The notes below the pieces were generated by a model. The model was given only the letters and a program-made list of their open reading frames with translations. It did no database searches and was not told the DNA's origin. The translations under genes and the position numbers were made by a program. DNA of 64,000 nt from Panaeolus papilionaceus (taxonomy: Eukaryota > Basidiomycota > Agaricomycetes > Agaricales). Of the stretch, positions 46,108 to 58,397 are shown piece after piece. The first letter of the stretch is position 1; every line of letters starts with the position of its first letter. Location of the stretch: assembly GCA_015501605.1 (NCBI GenBank), contig JADNRZ010000008.1:1612001-1676000 (forward strand), given 5' to 3'.

Positions 46108-48474
46108 TCATCGAAATAAACTCTTGAGCTGTCCTTCCACGTCATCGGCTGTACGTTTGATATCTACAAAGAAAGAATAAGTCAGTGTCCTTCAAAATGA
46201 CTTTGGATTTAAATAATTGCCATACATTTCTGAGGATCTGGATCGAGGAAAATCCAAGGTCAGTCGCTGTCAGATTATGAACGATAAAATAACTTACTCT
46301 TGCTGAATTCTTTATCCTTCTGCTTCTGAGTGAACCTTTGGAAGGACGGGACGATCAGCATGACAACCTCATCTCCCAGTGCTGCCCTGCCCTCATCGTC
46401 ATCCTCTAAAACCTTAGCCATCCGGTGACGTTCCACGACCTCATCTAGCAAATCGAAGAACCTTGTGAACTTCTCTTTGGCGGCACCCTTATTCTTTTCT
46501 TGTGGGTTATCGGTAATGGCTTGCATCAATGGTGAGAAGCTGGTGTCAAAATATCCAGCTTTGGCAGTTCGGTACGCGGAACTCAGCGCATCAGAGGTCG
46601 CTCTTGAAATGATATCTCCTACTGCTGCATCCCTCGGATTTATTAAAAGACTTTCACGGAGATAATGGATGTTGTTGAGCAAGAAAACTGAACCAAAGGC
46701 CGGTCGTCTCGCGGAACGTGAGATTGTGGTGAGGCTGGAAATAGCGGTGGTAATGATATCGTCTAATAGGGTCCATTAGCATGAACTTGATTTGGAAATA
46801 TATCAAGCTGAAACACATACGAGTGAAATGCTCGAGAATGTTCCCATCTTCATCGTCTTTAGCTCCTTTACCAACTTGAATACCTTCACCCATTTTCCAA
46901 TTGCCATCTCCAAGAGCCAGAAGAGCGGATTCGACAGCGCCTTGGACCGTTGGTATCCTCTCCAGGTATGCCACGGTCTGTAACAAGTATTTTAGCTGCG
47001 TAGACATTCGTAACATTAGACGTGCGACCGTACCTGCGTCGTGAAGTCCATTAACTTCGTGCTGGTATCGCTACCTTTTGCTAATGCACCAAGCTTTACA
47101 TCAGCCAAAAATTCGGGGAAGCTGCGTAAGCAGATAGCTCGCAGACTCTGCAGCCCCTCTCGAAGTTCATTCTTATCACCCGCAGTCTCGGAAGAACGAC
47201 GTGAGAGAAGCTCATCCCATATAGACTGGAGAGAAAGCAAACCGTCATATGCTGACAGCGCGAGGAAATTGTATTTCTGCAGTGTTTTTTTGATGAGGGT
47301 TGTGAGCTGTGTGAGTACCGTTCCAAAAAGCTTTAGAATTGGTGCCATCAAGATACTGAAGGCGGATGCAATAGACGCTTGGCTAGAAATCGGACTGAGT
47401 TCAATGAGTAGATTGTACTCTTCCTAAAGAGTCGAGTAAGCACAGAATGAATACAATAACCGAGAGCTATACACACATCTGCTGTTGCAATCATCTGTTC
47501 AACCCACTCCTTAAATTCTCTGCCAGTTTCAAGGGGGTCATTTGAATCGGCGCGCGTGATAAGCCGCTTTCCTGCTCCCTCCAAGCACTTTACGCTCCAA
47601 TTTCCGCGCATGTCAGCATATCCCTTTTGTGCTTCCTGCAAAGTCTTTAATATGACTGGTGCAGCTGGGTGCGACGGATGTGTTGAGGGGAGAGGTAGCG
47701 TTCGGAGAAATACAACCACAGGGGTAAGTGTTGACAGCAACGACGATGGAAAAGAGGACACCATGTAGTCAGTTCCAGCTCCAGATGAGCCTTCAGCAAC
47801 GACTTTGGTATACATCTGACTGAGCTTCTTTGCTCCAGTCTCAACTAATCGAGCCTGAACAAGTTCAGTTCAGTAGATAAATCGCAATTACTAATTACTC
47901 AATATGGGCTTACCGTAGCCTTTACATCGAGATCAACCGCGTTAAAGGCTATGTTTGTGTTCAAACGCTCCAGAGCATCTTTATAAGCTCCAATCTGCCC
48001 ATTTTGAGGTCTGAATTTGTGAGTCAGGAGATTCAATGGCATTTCAAGCTCACATACCCCTTCATAATCAGTTTTTCATCTGCCGCGATATCCTGTTGAC
48101 TTGTCGTCAGGTCCTCAATCTTTTCCAGGGTACGATCGATATCTTAGTGAACCCTCATCAATCAACCTAGCGGACGAACTCGCGAAAATGAACATACTTT
48201 GTCGTCTTCTATTCAAAATTTGTGACGCCGTATACAGAGGCAGTATTGATTTCTCTAGTTTGGCGATTCTCGTTTCAAAACTGTCGAGGATTGCTAGTTA
48301 GGTAAGTTTATTGCCTTGCAACGTTGCATAGTACTCATACTTGTCATCCTTTTAGATATTTGTCGCGTTTTATTGAGATTCTGCTGGAGCTGTTATAAGA
48401 TATTGTAAGCATTTCAGTGTAATTTAGGGAATATACTGCCATACCAGCTCGATCTCTGCTGTTTCGTCGTCCAT
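46108..48474 (-). CDS. EXO70: exocyst complex subunit Exo70
   Basis: Multi-exon gene from ATG 48474 (MDDETAEIEL). N-terminal part: NLNKTRQISKRMTTILDSFE, then RIAKLEKSILPLYTASQIL, the typical Exo70 coiled-coil start. Middle: helical repeats with EFKEWVEQMI and NFLALSAYDGLLSLQSIW. C-terminal part: FLLNNIHYLRESLL, then YFDTSFSPLMQAI, AAKEKFTRFFDLLDEVVERHR, ALGDEVVMLIVPSFQRF, and the end NPQKYIKRTADDVEGQLKSLF, all in the order seen in the Exo70 fold. The subunit tethers secretory vesicles at growing hyphal tips through Rho/Cdc42 GTPases and phosphoinositides. Basic residues near the end fit lipid binding. Single copy here; no damage seen. Confidence 0.88.
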
Positions 48475-51400
48475 CGTTGTGAAGTCAATGACAATTGTGT
48501 GGCAAGCAGTGTTGGACACCGATGCTGTCTGAATCGGGAAAATAATTCCGTTTATGGTAATCATTCCCCACATTCACGCACCGGGGGCTCCACTTCCTCG
48601 ATGCTCATGATCATCATTTTATTTCTTTTTTACTTTTTTAAGATGTGTATACGACAATTCTGCATTCTAAAAAATTCCAAATTAATGTTGAATATATTAT
48701 CTAATGAACCCAGATCCGTAATTCGAATTTAGGAAGTCAATAAGGGAACATAGAGTCAAAGATTATTAGTTGCTTCCACCGAGCCTCGTCTCAAATAACA
48801 TGCGCGCACCGGCAAGAATGACATGTGCAGATTAGGAGCTTTTGAAAGTCGTGTAAATTATTTGTTGAGCCCAGACGACAAGCTCTGATCCTACAAGCTA
48901 ACGCTCATGTCAAATTTTCTTCAGGTGCTTGACATCGCACAGAACAAATGACCTTTTCAGCTACGGACGGTATTAAATGGGCAAAGCTATCATGTTTAAC
49001 CCCAGTTACTATTTGGAACTTCTTAGAACCAGAATTTAAGCTTTCCGTGCGAGCTTGAGAGTTTTGCAAAGCGCGTCGAGAATCTTAGAAGAAACAGAAT
49101 CGGACTCGGATGTCTACATATTTGGCTTTGACCCTGATGGTAAATAAAGGGCAACAATGAATCCCGATTATTTTTTTCCATACTCCTTTACATCCAACCA
49201 TCATCTTGAAACCCTGTCGCGTTCGCTTTGGACTTCACAATGGCATATCTTGGTGTATTATGAATTTCATTTAAAAGATTCCTTGTCGGGACACCCGAAA
49301 ACTGGCGAAATCTAACAATTTTTGGTCAAGAGAGGCCAAGTCTATTGAACTCCCTGCGCTCTTTGACAATGTCTGACTGTGTTCATCCAGGGAGGTGATG
49401 TATTACGTCTATCGACCTGGAACCAATCTTTTAGACCTCGACTGCTTGCTATGGTATTTCTGGGTCGAGGGAATGAGTTCACACCATAACACGATCAGTC
49501 TTCTTCCACAGGGTCTCCGAATTTTTGGTCTTTTGTCTTTATTTCCTTTAATCTGTTGTCTCATTTCTGCTCGGTACCTCGAATGGTCCTCACCAGCCTC
49601 GCGCTGCATAGCCATCTGCTGAGCAGGGTGTCTGGCACCGCTCATTTAATATTCTATGGTCGTCTTCTGACCATGATGCTCCAGTCTCCAAATGGGTTTG
49701 ACTCGGCTGCACTTGGTGACATTGCACCATCGCATTTATTCCGCTTCCCAAGCATGAACTAGCAGGGGTCGCTGGCTCATACCGAATGGTACCTTCAATT
49801 GATTTATACCTGCATAAGATTTGGTAGGTTTTTCTTTTGTGTTATTTTTGTTTCGATTCAGTGATCACACGACCACTGTGTAGAAGCCACAGCTTCCATG
49901 GAACTTGACTAACAGTGACACTTGTCTGCATGTCTGGCTTAATATGTTCTATATCAACATATGACACACCTCGCAGACTAATTGGCTCTATTCACTTTAT
50001 CTCTGCCAATCAGGAAAAACATTGTGGAATTATTGCGAAAGTTTCACACCAGGCATAGCCACACAGGTTACACGAGGCTGAATACTCCTCAGGCGTTCTA
50101 TTTTGAAGCTTCTGTGGGGCCAAGCCAGTCTTGACGTTTTTGGCTATTGACTTGTTGGGCATGTCGATGTCATTTGATCAAAGCTGATCCTACGCAACCC
50201 TAATCAGGATTTCTTCTGGAGAGGCAAAGGGTACGCTTCGTGCAGAGCATTCAACCGATTTTTCTACCATCACCGTTAGAAGAATAAATTGGAACTTGGT
50301 GGCTGATTCGATGCAATCAATATTCAACAGCGAGACTCGGGTCTTTTACAGATTGCAAGCGCTCCCCATCCAGATCGCCAGTGCGGAGCCTTCTCCGAGA
50401 GCGCCTAAACATTTCATGACGGTTATTGATCGTTGGCGGCCTGGAATAAAGTTCCGATATCGCTTGTTCGAGAGGGGCGTCCCAACTAAGCTACTTCCCT
50501 CTCTAGACTTCATTGTGAGTCTCATCCGCTCATTTGGCTCGGGTTTTAACCCCGTGAAACAGATGCATGGTACAAATGGGTTTTGGACTCTTGAAGGCTT
50601 CCTTTATAGCCATCGAGGTGTTGTATGCTATGACCCACGTTTTCGGCACTAATAACCTCGCTACTCTAGAACTGATGATTCCCAATGGATTGGTCTTGAT
50701 AATCAAGCCTCGGAGCCTCTATTCTGTAAGGCGTGCAGACCGGGGTCGATACGTAGCGCCCCAACTCTTCTATTCAACTGCTTCTCTCTGTCACGACGTG
50801 GTAGGATATGCTCTAGCGAAGTACCCGAAGCAGGAGCGCTAGCTGTCTGAGAAAGCTCGGAGAACTTGACCATTTTTATTGGGGTTGTTTGTTAAGCCCA
50901 CCTTCTGGCAGATTATTTATTTGGTCAAGGTCGCTGGCCCGGAACGATTTATGCGGTGGACGATAAACACGTTTTTTTGGGCACTCAATGTAAACTTACG
51001 GATCATTCCGCCAGGTCAAAAACGCCGCGGGCCTGTGGCCCCCTCTGGACAGGCGGACGAAAACTGCTGAGGCGGAAAACTGACTCTATGTGGAGCGACA
51101 TGTGGTGAGAGCAGTTCCCAAGATGGTTTGCCCGCCGTTGTGAGATGATTTTTCTCTATTTTGTAGATCTCGGGAGGCATGAGATGGCCCCCACAGTCTC
51201 TCCATTGCTGCCCATTGAAAATTCAACATTAATCCGGGGCCCACGTGTCTTAATGAGTGCGGCAAGACCCAAGGAGAAACTACAATTTGCTGAATATGCG
51301 CCGTCCCTTGGTACATTTTCATCGAATTTTTCACTCTGAAACTCGCGGCAGGTACTCATTTGCTCCCAGTTGTCCTCACACCTGTTCGAACCTTACAATG

Positions 51401-54400
51401 CCGCCCCTCTGTCCCCCTTTCAGCGGCCCCGCTCAAGATGTTTACCCACCGATCCCGAGCACCACCTCAGCATTTGTTTCTTGCGCCCCAGTAGCGCCTG
51501 ACCTCGTAATGTTTTGGCATCGGAATTTTTGTCATTGTTCCGGGGAGAAGTGATGTAAACTGGCCGAAATCCACACGACCGTTAACAGAGCGTCTCCTTT
51601 CCCGCCTAGTGGTGATGTCGAAATGTGCCATAGAGACTCCATGATCGTTCTTGGATCTCGGACACGCGACGACTTCCACGGTGACCTTCGCTGTCACCCT
51701 TCACGTAGATGACGGTGACGTATGGGGCCCATGTACTAGAAGTATACTGCACTGTCAGTCTGGTATATGGCGAGGACTCACGATGTCGCTTCACATTTTA
51801 ACAGTGCGGAGGCATCTTCAGTCTATCGAAAGGACTCAGAATGCGACAAACGGCTGCAAAATTATCCTTAAAGGAACGTAGCATCGTGGTTTCTTCTAAA
51901 GCAAAAGATGGCTCACCCCTGAGTATAATGCCCTGACTTGACAATTTAAGTGTGTCAGAGTCTTTTGCTCATGTGCTTGTGGCGTTCATTTGGCTGTTCG
52001 ATGGTGCTGTTTGATCCCTGATTTCATAGACTTTTAGGAGTGTTGTTGACGTTACTTCATCTTCCAGACTCCAACCTTTCAACTTCGTTATTGTTCACAA
52101 AACAATTGCACGAAGAGCGCTGGTTGGCAGGTTAGCCTCCTGTCAGATCATATGAATTAAGATTTGATCCAAATAACTTCGCAGTCCACCATATATGTCC
52201 CGTATACGTCTTGCTCCGAGTCAGACGCACTTTCTAGGACGGCGCTGATATTTGATGTGAGAACAACAGGATTCTTAAACGCCGCGAAAGCTCTCGTGCT
52301 GCGATAATTAGCATCGTGTGCGAAACATGTGTATCCAGGTATATCCTCTTTTCGTGATGACACCTCACCTGGTGTAACGATGCTGTATTTGTGTGTGAGA
52401 CTGCACAGAAGTTGGATCAATGATGGTATGTTTTACTGCTTGTTTGCCCACTTCATCACAACCGCAGACGAGAAGCAAGCTCGGGTCCACTTGTCAACAC
52501 TATTGGTCAAACACCAGCTCTCTTTGTCTGCGCTGACGATTGGGCATGATCGTCACCGTCCAGTAAATGAAACAGGGCATCTCAACGGTGAGCGATGCAA
52601 TCAACTTTCAGATTCAATTTTCGAAAGTTACTAATCAGGTACAATCGATTGGTTGTGTGTCAGAAAAACGTGCGCCACAGTACGATTTTGGCATTCCCAT
52701 TATCGTCGCCCGATCTGAGAACTTGCATGTTATGCGTCACGGCTTCCGTCGAAGTTGGTGAATCCGAAATTTGGTCCAAGCCTCGTGAGTCGCGTTTTCC
52801 ATTCAAGAGCTCCTGGCATGCATACGACGAATATTTTTGACCTACCTTTTTTTTTCGAAGCTGATGCAAATATCGATGATCTCTAATGATAGATTCATGG
52901 AGCAAAATACCCCATCAACTGCCGCATCAGGACATGCGTTCGACTTTTCGAACAGGACAAACGAATGTCCGGATTTGTCGTGAGAGTGGGACAAATATGA
53001 CTTACAGATTTATCCTTTGCTGGGGAAATTCTATGCGTGAATGGCTAACCAGAGGCAATTCGAGGCTGAAGCACAGATACATTGATTGCCTGATGTCCGG
53101 CTTAGGCTTGCGCCTTAGGTGGATTTACAATATGGGGTTATGTGATGTTGGCTCTGCTATCCTCAGGTTTGGGTGGTAATGTAAGTGAAAGGACCCTCAG
53201 CTACAATATGCATGTTTTACACGGGCTTTTTATTGACAGTACATGCCGCCGGGGACTTCTAGACATTTACTAATGCTAAGGTCGATGGTCACTTAGGTGA
53301 AATCGGTCATCGAATAACAAGCTTCAACTTGAAATCGATGCGGGATTCGAGAAGAAAGGCTGTCATACTTTACACGCGTGCACCACGAGCTCTAAAGCTC
53401 GGCAGGACGCAATGAAGGCATATCATCGGGGTTGCGCGTCGTTTTCGGGCGGTTTTTCGCCGCTATGAACAGGATATTGGCCACGCTGTTCATTCGAAAA
53501 TGAGGCCAGGATGAGATGCCGTCGACTAGAGTAAGTCTTATTAAGCCATTTAAATCGATAGCTATTGTCGTTCGAACTGCTTGAATTTTACTGGCTGGAA
53601 ATAGCCTGGCCATGGGGACACCGTCAATCTTTCCCAAACTCAAATGTCGATGCTTGTCAAGATCGAAGGACGATGAAATCACCAATAGCATCAGTGTGTT
53701 AATCTAACACTGGTCATTGGCCTCTTTTCTGACACTCTCCCCATGACCAGAGGTGCGTCTTTACCAATATTTTCTCATTATTGTCTTCACGGGTCCACCC
53801 ACCTGCATCGATATGTCATGGAAGAGAGTTGACTATTGATTCCGGGTGACAGTGCTCTCAGGCTTTGTGTACCTTGGACCCCGACGTCAAGTGAATCGTA
53901 GGCTAGGTCGGCTGCTATGGTAAGAAGAACACCATTGGATACCCCGTATTCAAGTCCCAGGATCCATGCGTGTGGAAATCGAAATAAAATGAGGTATCCA
54001 ACCGTCAAGAAGAACCAGGTCGGGATTAATAAATAAATCGAATGGTGGAAAAAAATGAATAATTTCATGAGTTTGGTGAGAGGACATTAATAACTGTCAA
54101 AAGCATGACTTACACCTCAAAAAGCGTCTAGGGCGTTTATGAAAATTATGATCTGGACTAGATTGAAAAGGTAATAGAGATATGACAAGTTTGCAGATGT
54201 TTCGAAAGAGACCTGACTTATGACGATTAGCATACATAGACCGCTGGCCCCACAAGCTGTGGAGATGATGGATTGAGCTGCGGATCAAGATGAGCTGCAA
54301 TAAAAAAAGGATGTGAATCTGCAGTGATGACGACCAAAGTGTTGGTTCTGTGATGGTCTGGCTGGGGACCGGGGACGGCAAGGCTGAGCCAAGATAAGGA

Positions 54401-54899
54401 GGTATGGCCGGATAAGAGCGGTTCATGGGAGCCCCAAGGAGCATCTGGATTTTGATTCCTTTCTCAGGGGTCCTTATTGTCTTTGCCTGTCGACGTCGGA
54501 TATGTTCATGTTCGTCCGAAAGTAGGGACGAATTATTCGAAGCAAATCGAGAGCAAGGTGAGTTATTGAGAATCAATCACGCTCTGGTGGGAATATCTTA
54601 CGAACAGGAGCATAAAGCAGGGAGATGCGCTATCAGCGTTGTTCGCACTAGCCCCGTCTACCCTTTATTATCCATCAGTGAGTGCATCCTCAGTAATTTT
54701 TAGACTCGGTATGTTGGCAACAATGATTCCTTCAGACTTTCATGCCCCGCGACAAGGGCCCACTACTCACTAAAGAGGATGGTGAGCACAGCCTATTTTA
54801 GACTCCTTCAATTCACGCGCCCAACACGTTGCAGTAGACATCTCCCCGCTGCTTCAAAACCCAAGACCTTCTTCGAGCACCTACACGTTTTTCTCGGAA
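48475..54899. other. gene-poor region of 6.4 kb
   Basis: No gene could be supported. Short ORFs on both strands lack family features and coherent splicing. At 53390-54580 (-) several adjacent ORF pieces are hydrophobic and read like parts of a membrane protein (for example GASGLCMLIVISQVSFETS and FPHAWILGLEYGVSNGVLL), but they are interrupted by stops and do not join; at most a decayed gene. About 49215-49270 weakly resembles the dispersed repeat at 36280. No long terminal repeats recognised. Confidence 0.5.
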
Positions 54900-57322
54900 A
54901 TGACACCCCTCTCCTTTTCATCAACCAACCCTGTACCCACTGCCACACAATCTAATACAAGTCCGCAAGCTTCATCATCGTCTTTCCTTTCCACCCCTCC
55001 AGCTTCTCCAGTCACTCCAGACGATCCTCAACAACCAACAACTTCCATGTCACGCGCACGTCCCCATGGGAAGAAGCGACATCCATCCTACATACCCCGT
55101 CCACCGAATGCGTTCATTCTTTTTCGTTCCGCGTTCATTCGCGAGCAGAATGTGCCAGGCAAAGTTGAGGGCAACCATAGCAAGCTGTCCAAGATCATAG
55201 GCATGTGTTTTCCCACCCATTGTTCTCCTTTCATGCCCTTTCATCCCCTCTAATCGCGCCTTCTTTGTTTTTGCCTTGTTCTAGGTCTTTGCTGGAAGAA
55301 GCTTTCTGCTCAAGAGCGGAGTCATTGGGAAGCACAGGCCGTGATTGCGCAGGCTGAACACAGAGCGAAATACCCTGACTGGCGATTTAGCCCCGGGTCA
55401 AATGCACAGGTCAAGCGCGAACACAAAGAAGCCGCAGCCTCGACCAGCACACGTAAAAAAGCTGCCCGCAGCCGCCTTAAAAACAGCATGATCAGTGTAG
55501 AAGAAGAAGATGAAGGAGATGATGGGCCAGAAGGGTCAGTAGAAAACGTAGAGAGTGCAGGTGAATCCTCGAAGGCGAAGGACGGAAAGGGAAAAGGAAA
55601 GGCAAAAAACACAACTCGAGCACAATCGTTTGAGGAGAAGAGATACCAGAAGATTGCGGGATTTGTCGCAGATGGTCTCAAAGGTGACGAATTGGACATA
55701 GCGTTGAAAGAATGGGAGTTCGAGAAGAAGGTGACACGTCCAGTGAAACCGGCAGGCCGATCGAAGTCAATAAGAGGGACCCAAGCGAATTCATCGACGG
55801 CGACATCATCCTCGCATACGAGGTCTCGCTCTGACAACATCTTTTCCAAACTTCATTTGTCGGCGTCACCTATACCCCCGAATAGCGAATCCTCATCCTC
55901 CACTCCGACGGGTCACCAGCAGGATGTCAAAGCCGTCATCGATGATACCCCTATGGATACATCCCCCTCAATCCTTTCCAACGTACCTCTGACCCACATG
56001 TACAAACGGTCCACCTCCGCGCCTGCCACTAACAATAGGCTTGCCATACTACCGACATCGTCAGCTCAGGAGATGGCATCTGAAGATGAAGGTGCCTCTT
56101 CCAGTGACGATCCTCCTTCCGCTTCGCTTTCACCAACATCTGCCGAGCATAGCCCTGGAACCTGGAAGCCGCTAGAGGTCATTGTTCTCAAGGAGGCTAC
56201 GTCAGGTGTCTCGTCTCCCCCTCCCCCTCAGTCCCAGGCTCAAACCCTCTCCAGGTCGCATGCTATGTCTCCTAACCAAATGTCTGAGCCTCGTTCGCCA
56301 GGTGCTGGTACCATCAACACATTCCCATCAATACCCCCCAGGTCATCCATCAACACGTCCTCTTCACCTCGAGACGGTCAGTTGACATGGCAAGATGCTG
56401 AAAATCAACGCCGATTGGATGAGATCCGCGAACCCATCAATTGGTGGTCTTCTCAACGCGGGGTTGCCGATGCCGGTGATCTAGATACTACATCCAGCGC
56501 CGGCGGGTCTCCCGCACACAGATTCATGGAACCTCTAGACGTCAGCAAATCGAAGGGAGAGAATGGCAAATCTGGTCTGGCAAGCACCTCTGGAATGGGT
56601 TACGATATTTCTGGTTCAACCACCCACTACAGCAATGGTGGTTACATCGAGGTACGTCGCGTCCTGCAAACTATTCCGTTCAATGGCCCATCATATTCAC
56701 TTGGATATATTAGCCTTTCAGATCGTATGAGCCCGTGCCAGATACTAGCCAGCATGTTGAATGGGCAGATATCTCGCAATCACTTGGTGGCAGAACGGGG
56801 ATGGTCACGGTGATTGAGGATCCATACGCCGACGACTGCGCCCCCGTCCCAGTTTCAACTCCCTCGACGTTCGTTCCAACACCGCTTTCTAGTGGAACTT
56901 ACTACCACAACACAGCTGCCTCACAATCTCCCAATCACACGCTCCCTGCGTCATCCTTCTCGACGCTCACTGGGTGGGCCGGGGAATACAATGGCAAGTT
57001 TCAGTCTCGAGTTTGGGGAGAAGAACGCCCACCGTCTCATCAAATTCATACTATTCAACCTCATCCGACATCCTCTCAAACCCCAGCTTCGCATTCACAA
57101 CCAACAAATGAACACTACTCCCACTCGCCTTCTTCGCACCCCTGGTACCCTCAACAAAGTAACACCTGGTCGTCGACTCTTCAGCATGCACCCATGAATC
57201 TTAGCTCGCAAGACTGGGATCGCATGGAATATAGAGCCGCTAGCGAGATGCATTTGCAAGTCGAGCCTCCTCCTCGCCCTCTATCATTCATCGAGGAGGC
57301 AAGGCAAGCCCATCTGCGTTAG
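54900..57322 (+). CDS. HMG-box transcription factor (MATA-HMG type)
   Basis: Exons 54900-55200, 55285-56651 and 56714-57322 give 758 aa. The HMG box spans about residues 62-130: HPSYIPRPPNAFILFRSAFI, then EGNHSKLSKIIGLCWKKLSA, then HWEAQAVIAQAEHRAKYPDW, the sequence-specific (SOX/MATA) type. The first intron (55201-55284) splits the box and has a GC donor (G|GCATGT); no GT site nearby keeps frame. The rest is long, Ser/Pro/Gln-rich and disordered, with an acidic patch (SVEEEDEGDDGPEG) next to a Lys-rich one (AKDGKGKGKAKN), possibly a nuclear signal. Basidiomycete proteins of this kind (Prf1/Ste11-like and others) control mating and fruiting, but I cannot assign an orthologue. No mating-type homeodomain or pheromone genes are seen nearby. 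Confidence 0.85.
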
Positions 57323-58397
57323 ACGGTGACAATCAATATCCCCAATGGCGTCTGAGTGCAGACGTTCTGCTAAAATACACCCTCATTTTTTCCCTATATT
57401 TCTGTTTGCGCTCTAGGTTCATTCAAACCCTTCCTCTCGTTTTCCAGAAGCTTTCACTTTCGCCTTCCATCCCCTTTTTTTTGCGCTCCATCGACGCTGT
57501 ATAACCACATAGAGGGTATTTGCCCACCTCCTACATTCGCTTTCGAACTCCACCCCGTTTTTTTGGTCATCGTTCCTTTGTTTCTACTTTTTAAATTGCA
57601 TTGAAGACAACTCACATTATCTCATTCCGCATTTTCATTCAACTGACCCTTACTTTATCTGTAGCATTGACAACTTCAAGTTTTTCAAGGGTCTGTCGCC
57701 AATTTCTGACAGTCCCATTCACCACATGTATTCATAGCATCTATTCGCCTTCTTTGAGGCATCTATTCAAGTTCCAAGGTCCATTCAACAACCTCGTCTC
57801 AGCATCAAATTTTTCTTCGCAACATTATCTCTCTCCCTCCTTTTACTACCCCAATTAGGTCGTATCTGCTATTATCTAACCCACTATTCTATTTATTAGC
57901 ACACATTTTAGTCTTATTTCACATTTTTCAAGCTCCTATTAGTTCAGTCTTTTCGTCTTCGTCCACCTTTTGCGAAGTATCTACTCTACGGGCGTTCGTT
58001 CTGAAGCATCATGGGTCGTTAACTTCCTCATTCGCATCTTTACTTTCGTTCATTTCGTTTACTGATAAAGCTTTTGGACATTAGTACTGTGCTTGGTTTC
58101 TTGTCACTTCCCTGTACTATATTATTCTTGATCATTGGTATCTCCGATTTATTGAGTACCCCGCCAATTCGTGTATCCACTCTCAATATACACTCTTTTC
58201 GTTTTCGTTTTCGCTTTATCAGTCTCGTAAATAGATCCGAGCGGCAAAAGGGTTCATTTGGTAAATGCATGCATATACAATCAAGCAGTGATTGAAATAA
58301 CGAGATACGAAAACGGCACAGCCCGCTGACCTTGCTCCCCGCCGGCCTGGCCTCGTTACTCTGAAAACGTAATTTTTGCAGCTGAACTCCTACCGAT
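57323..58397. other. 3' region, pyrimidine-rich
   Basis: Convergent spacer. The + strand is rich in C/T runs, as in a long 3' UTR of the HMG gene; no ORF with family features. Confidence 0.5.

Noticed and set aside
50296..50842. Two overlapping plus-strand ORFs in the gene-poor region
   Set aside because: No conserved motif, no signal or domain, and no consistent splice model joining them.
54097..54576. 159-codon minus-strand ORF upstream of the HMG gene
   Set aside because: Low-complexity composition; the better hydrophobic reading lies in another frame, so this frame is not a gene.
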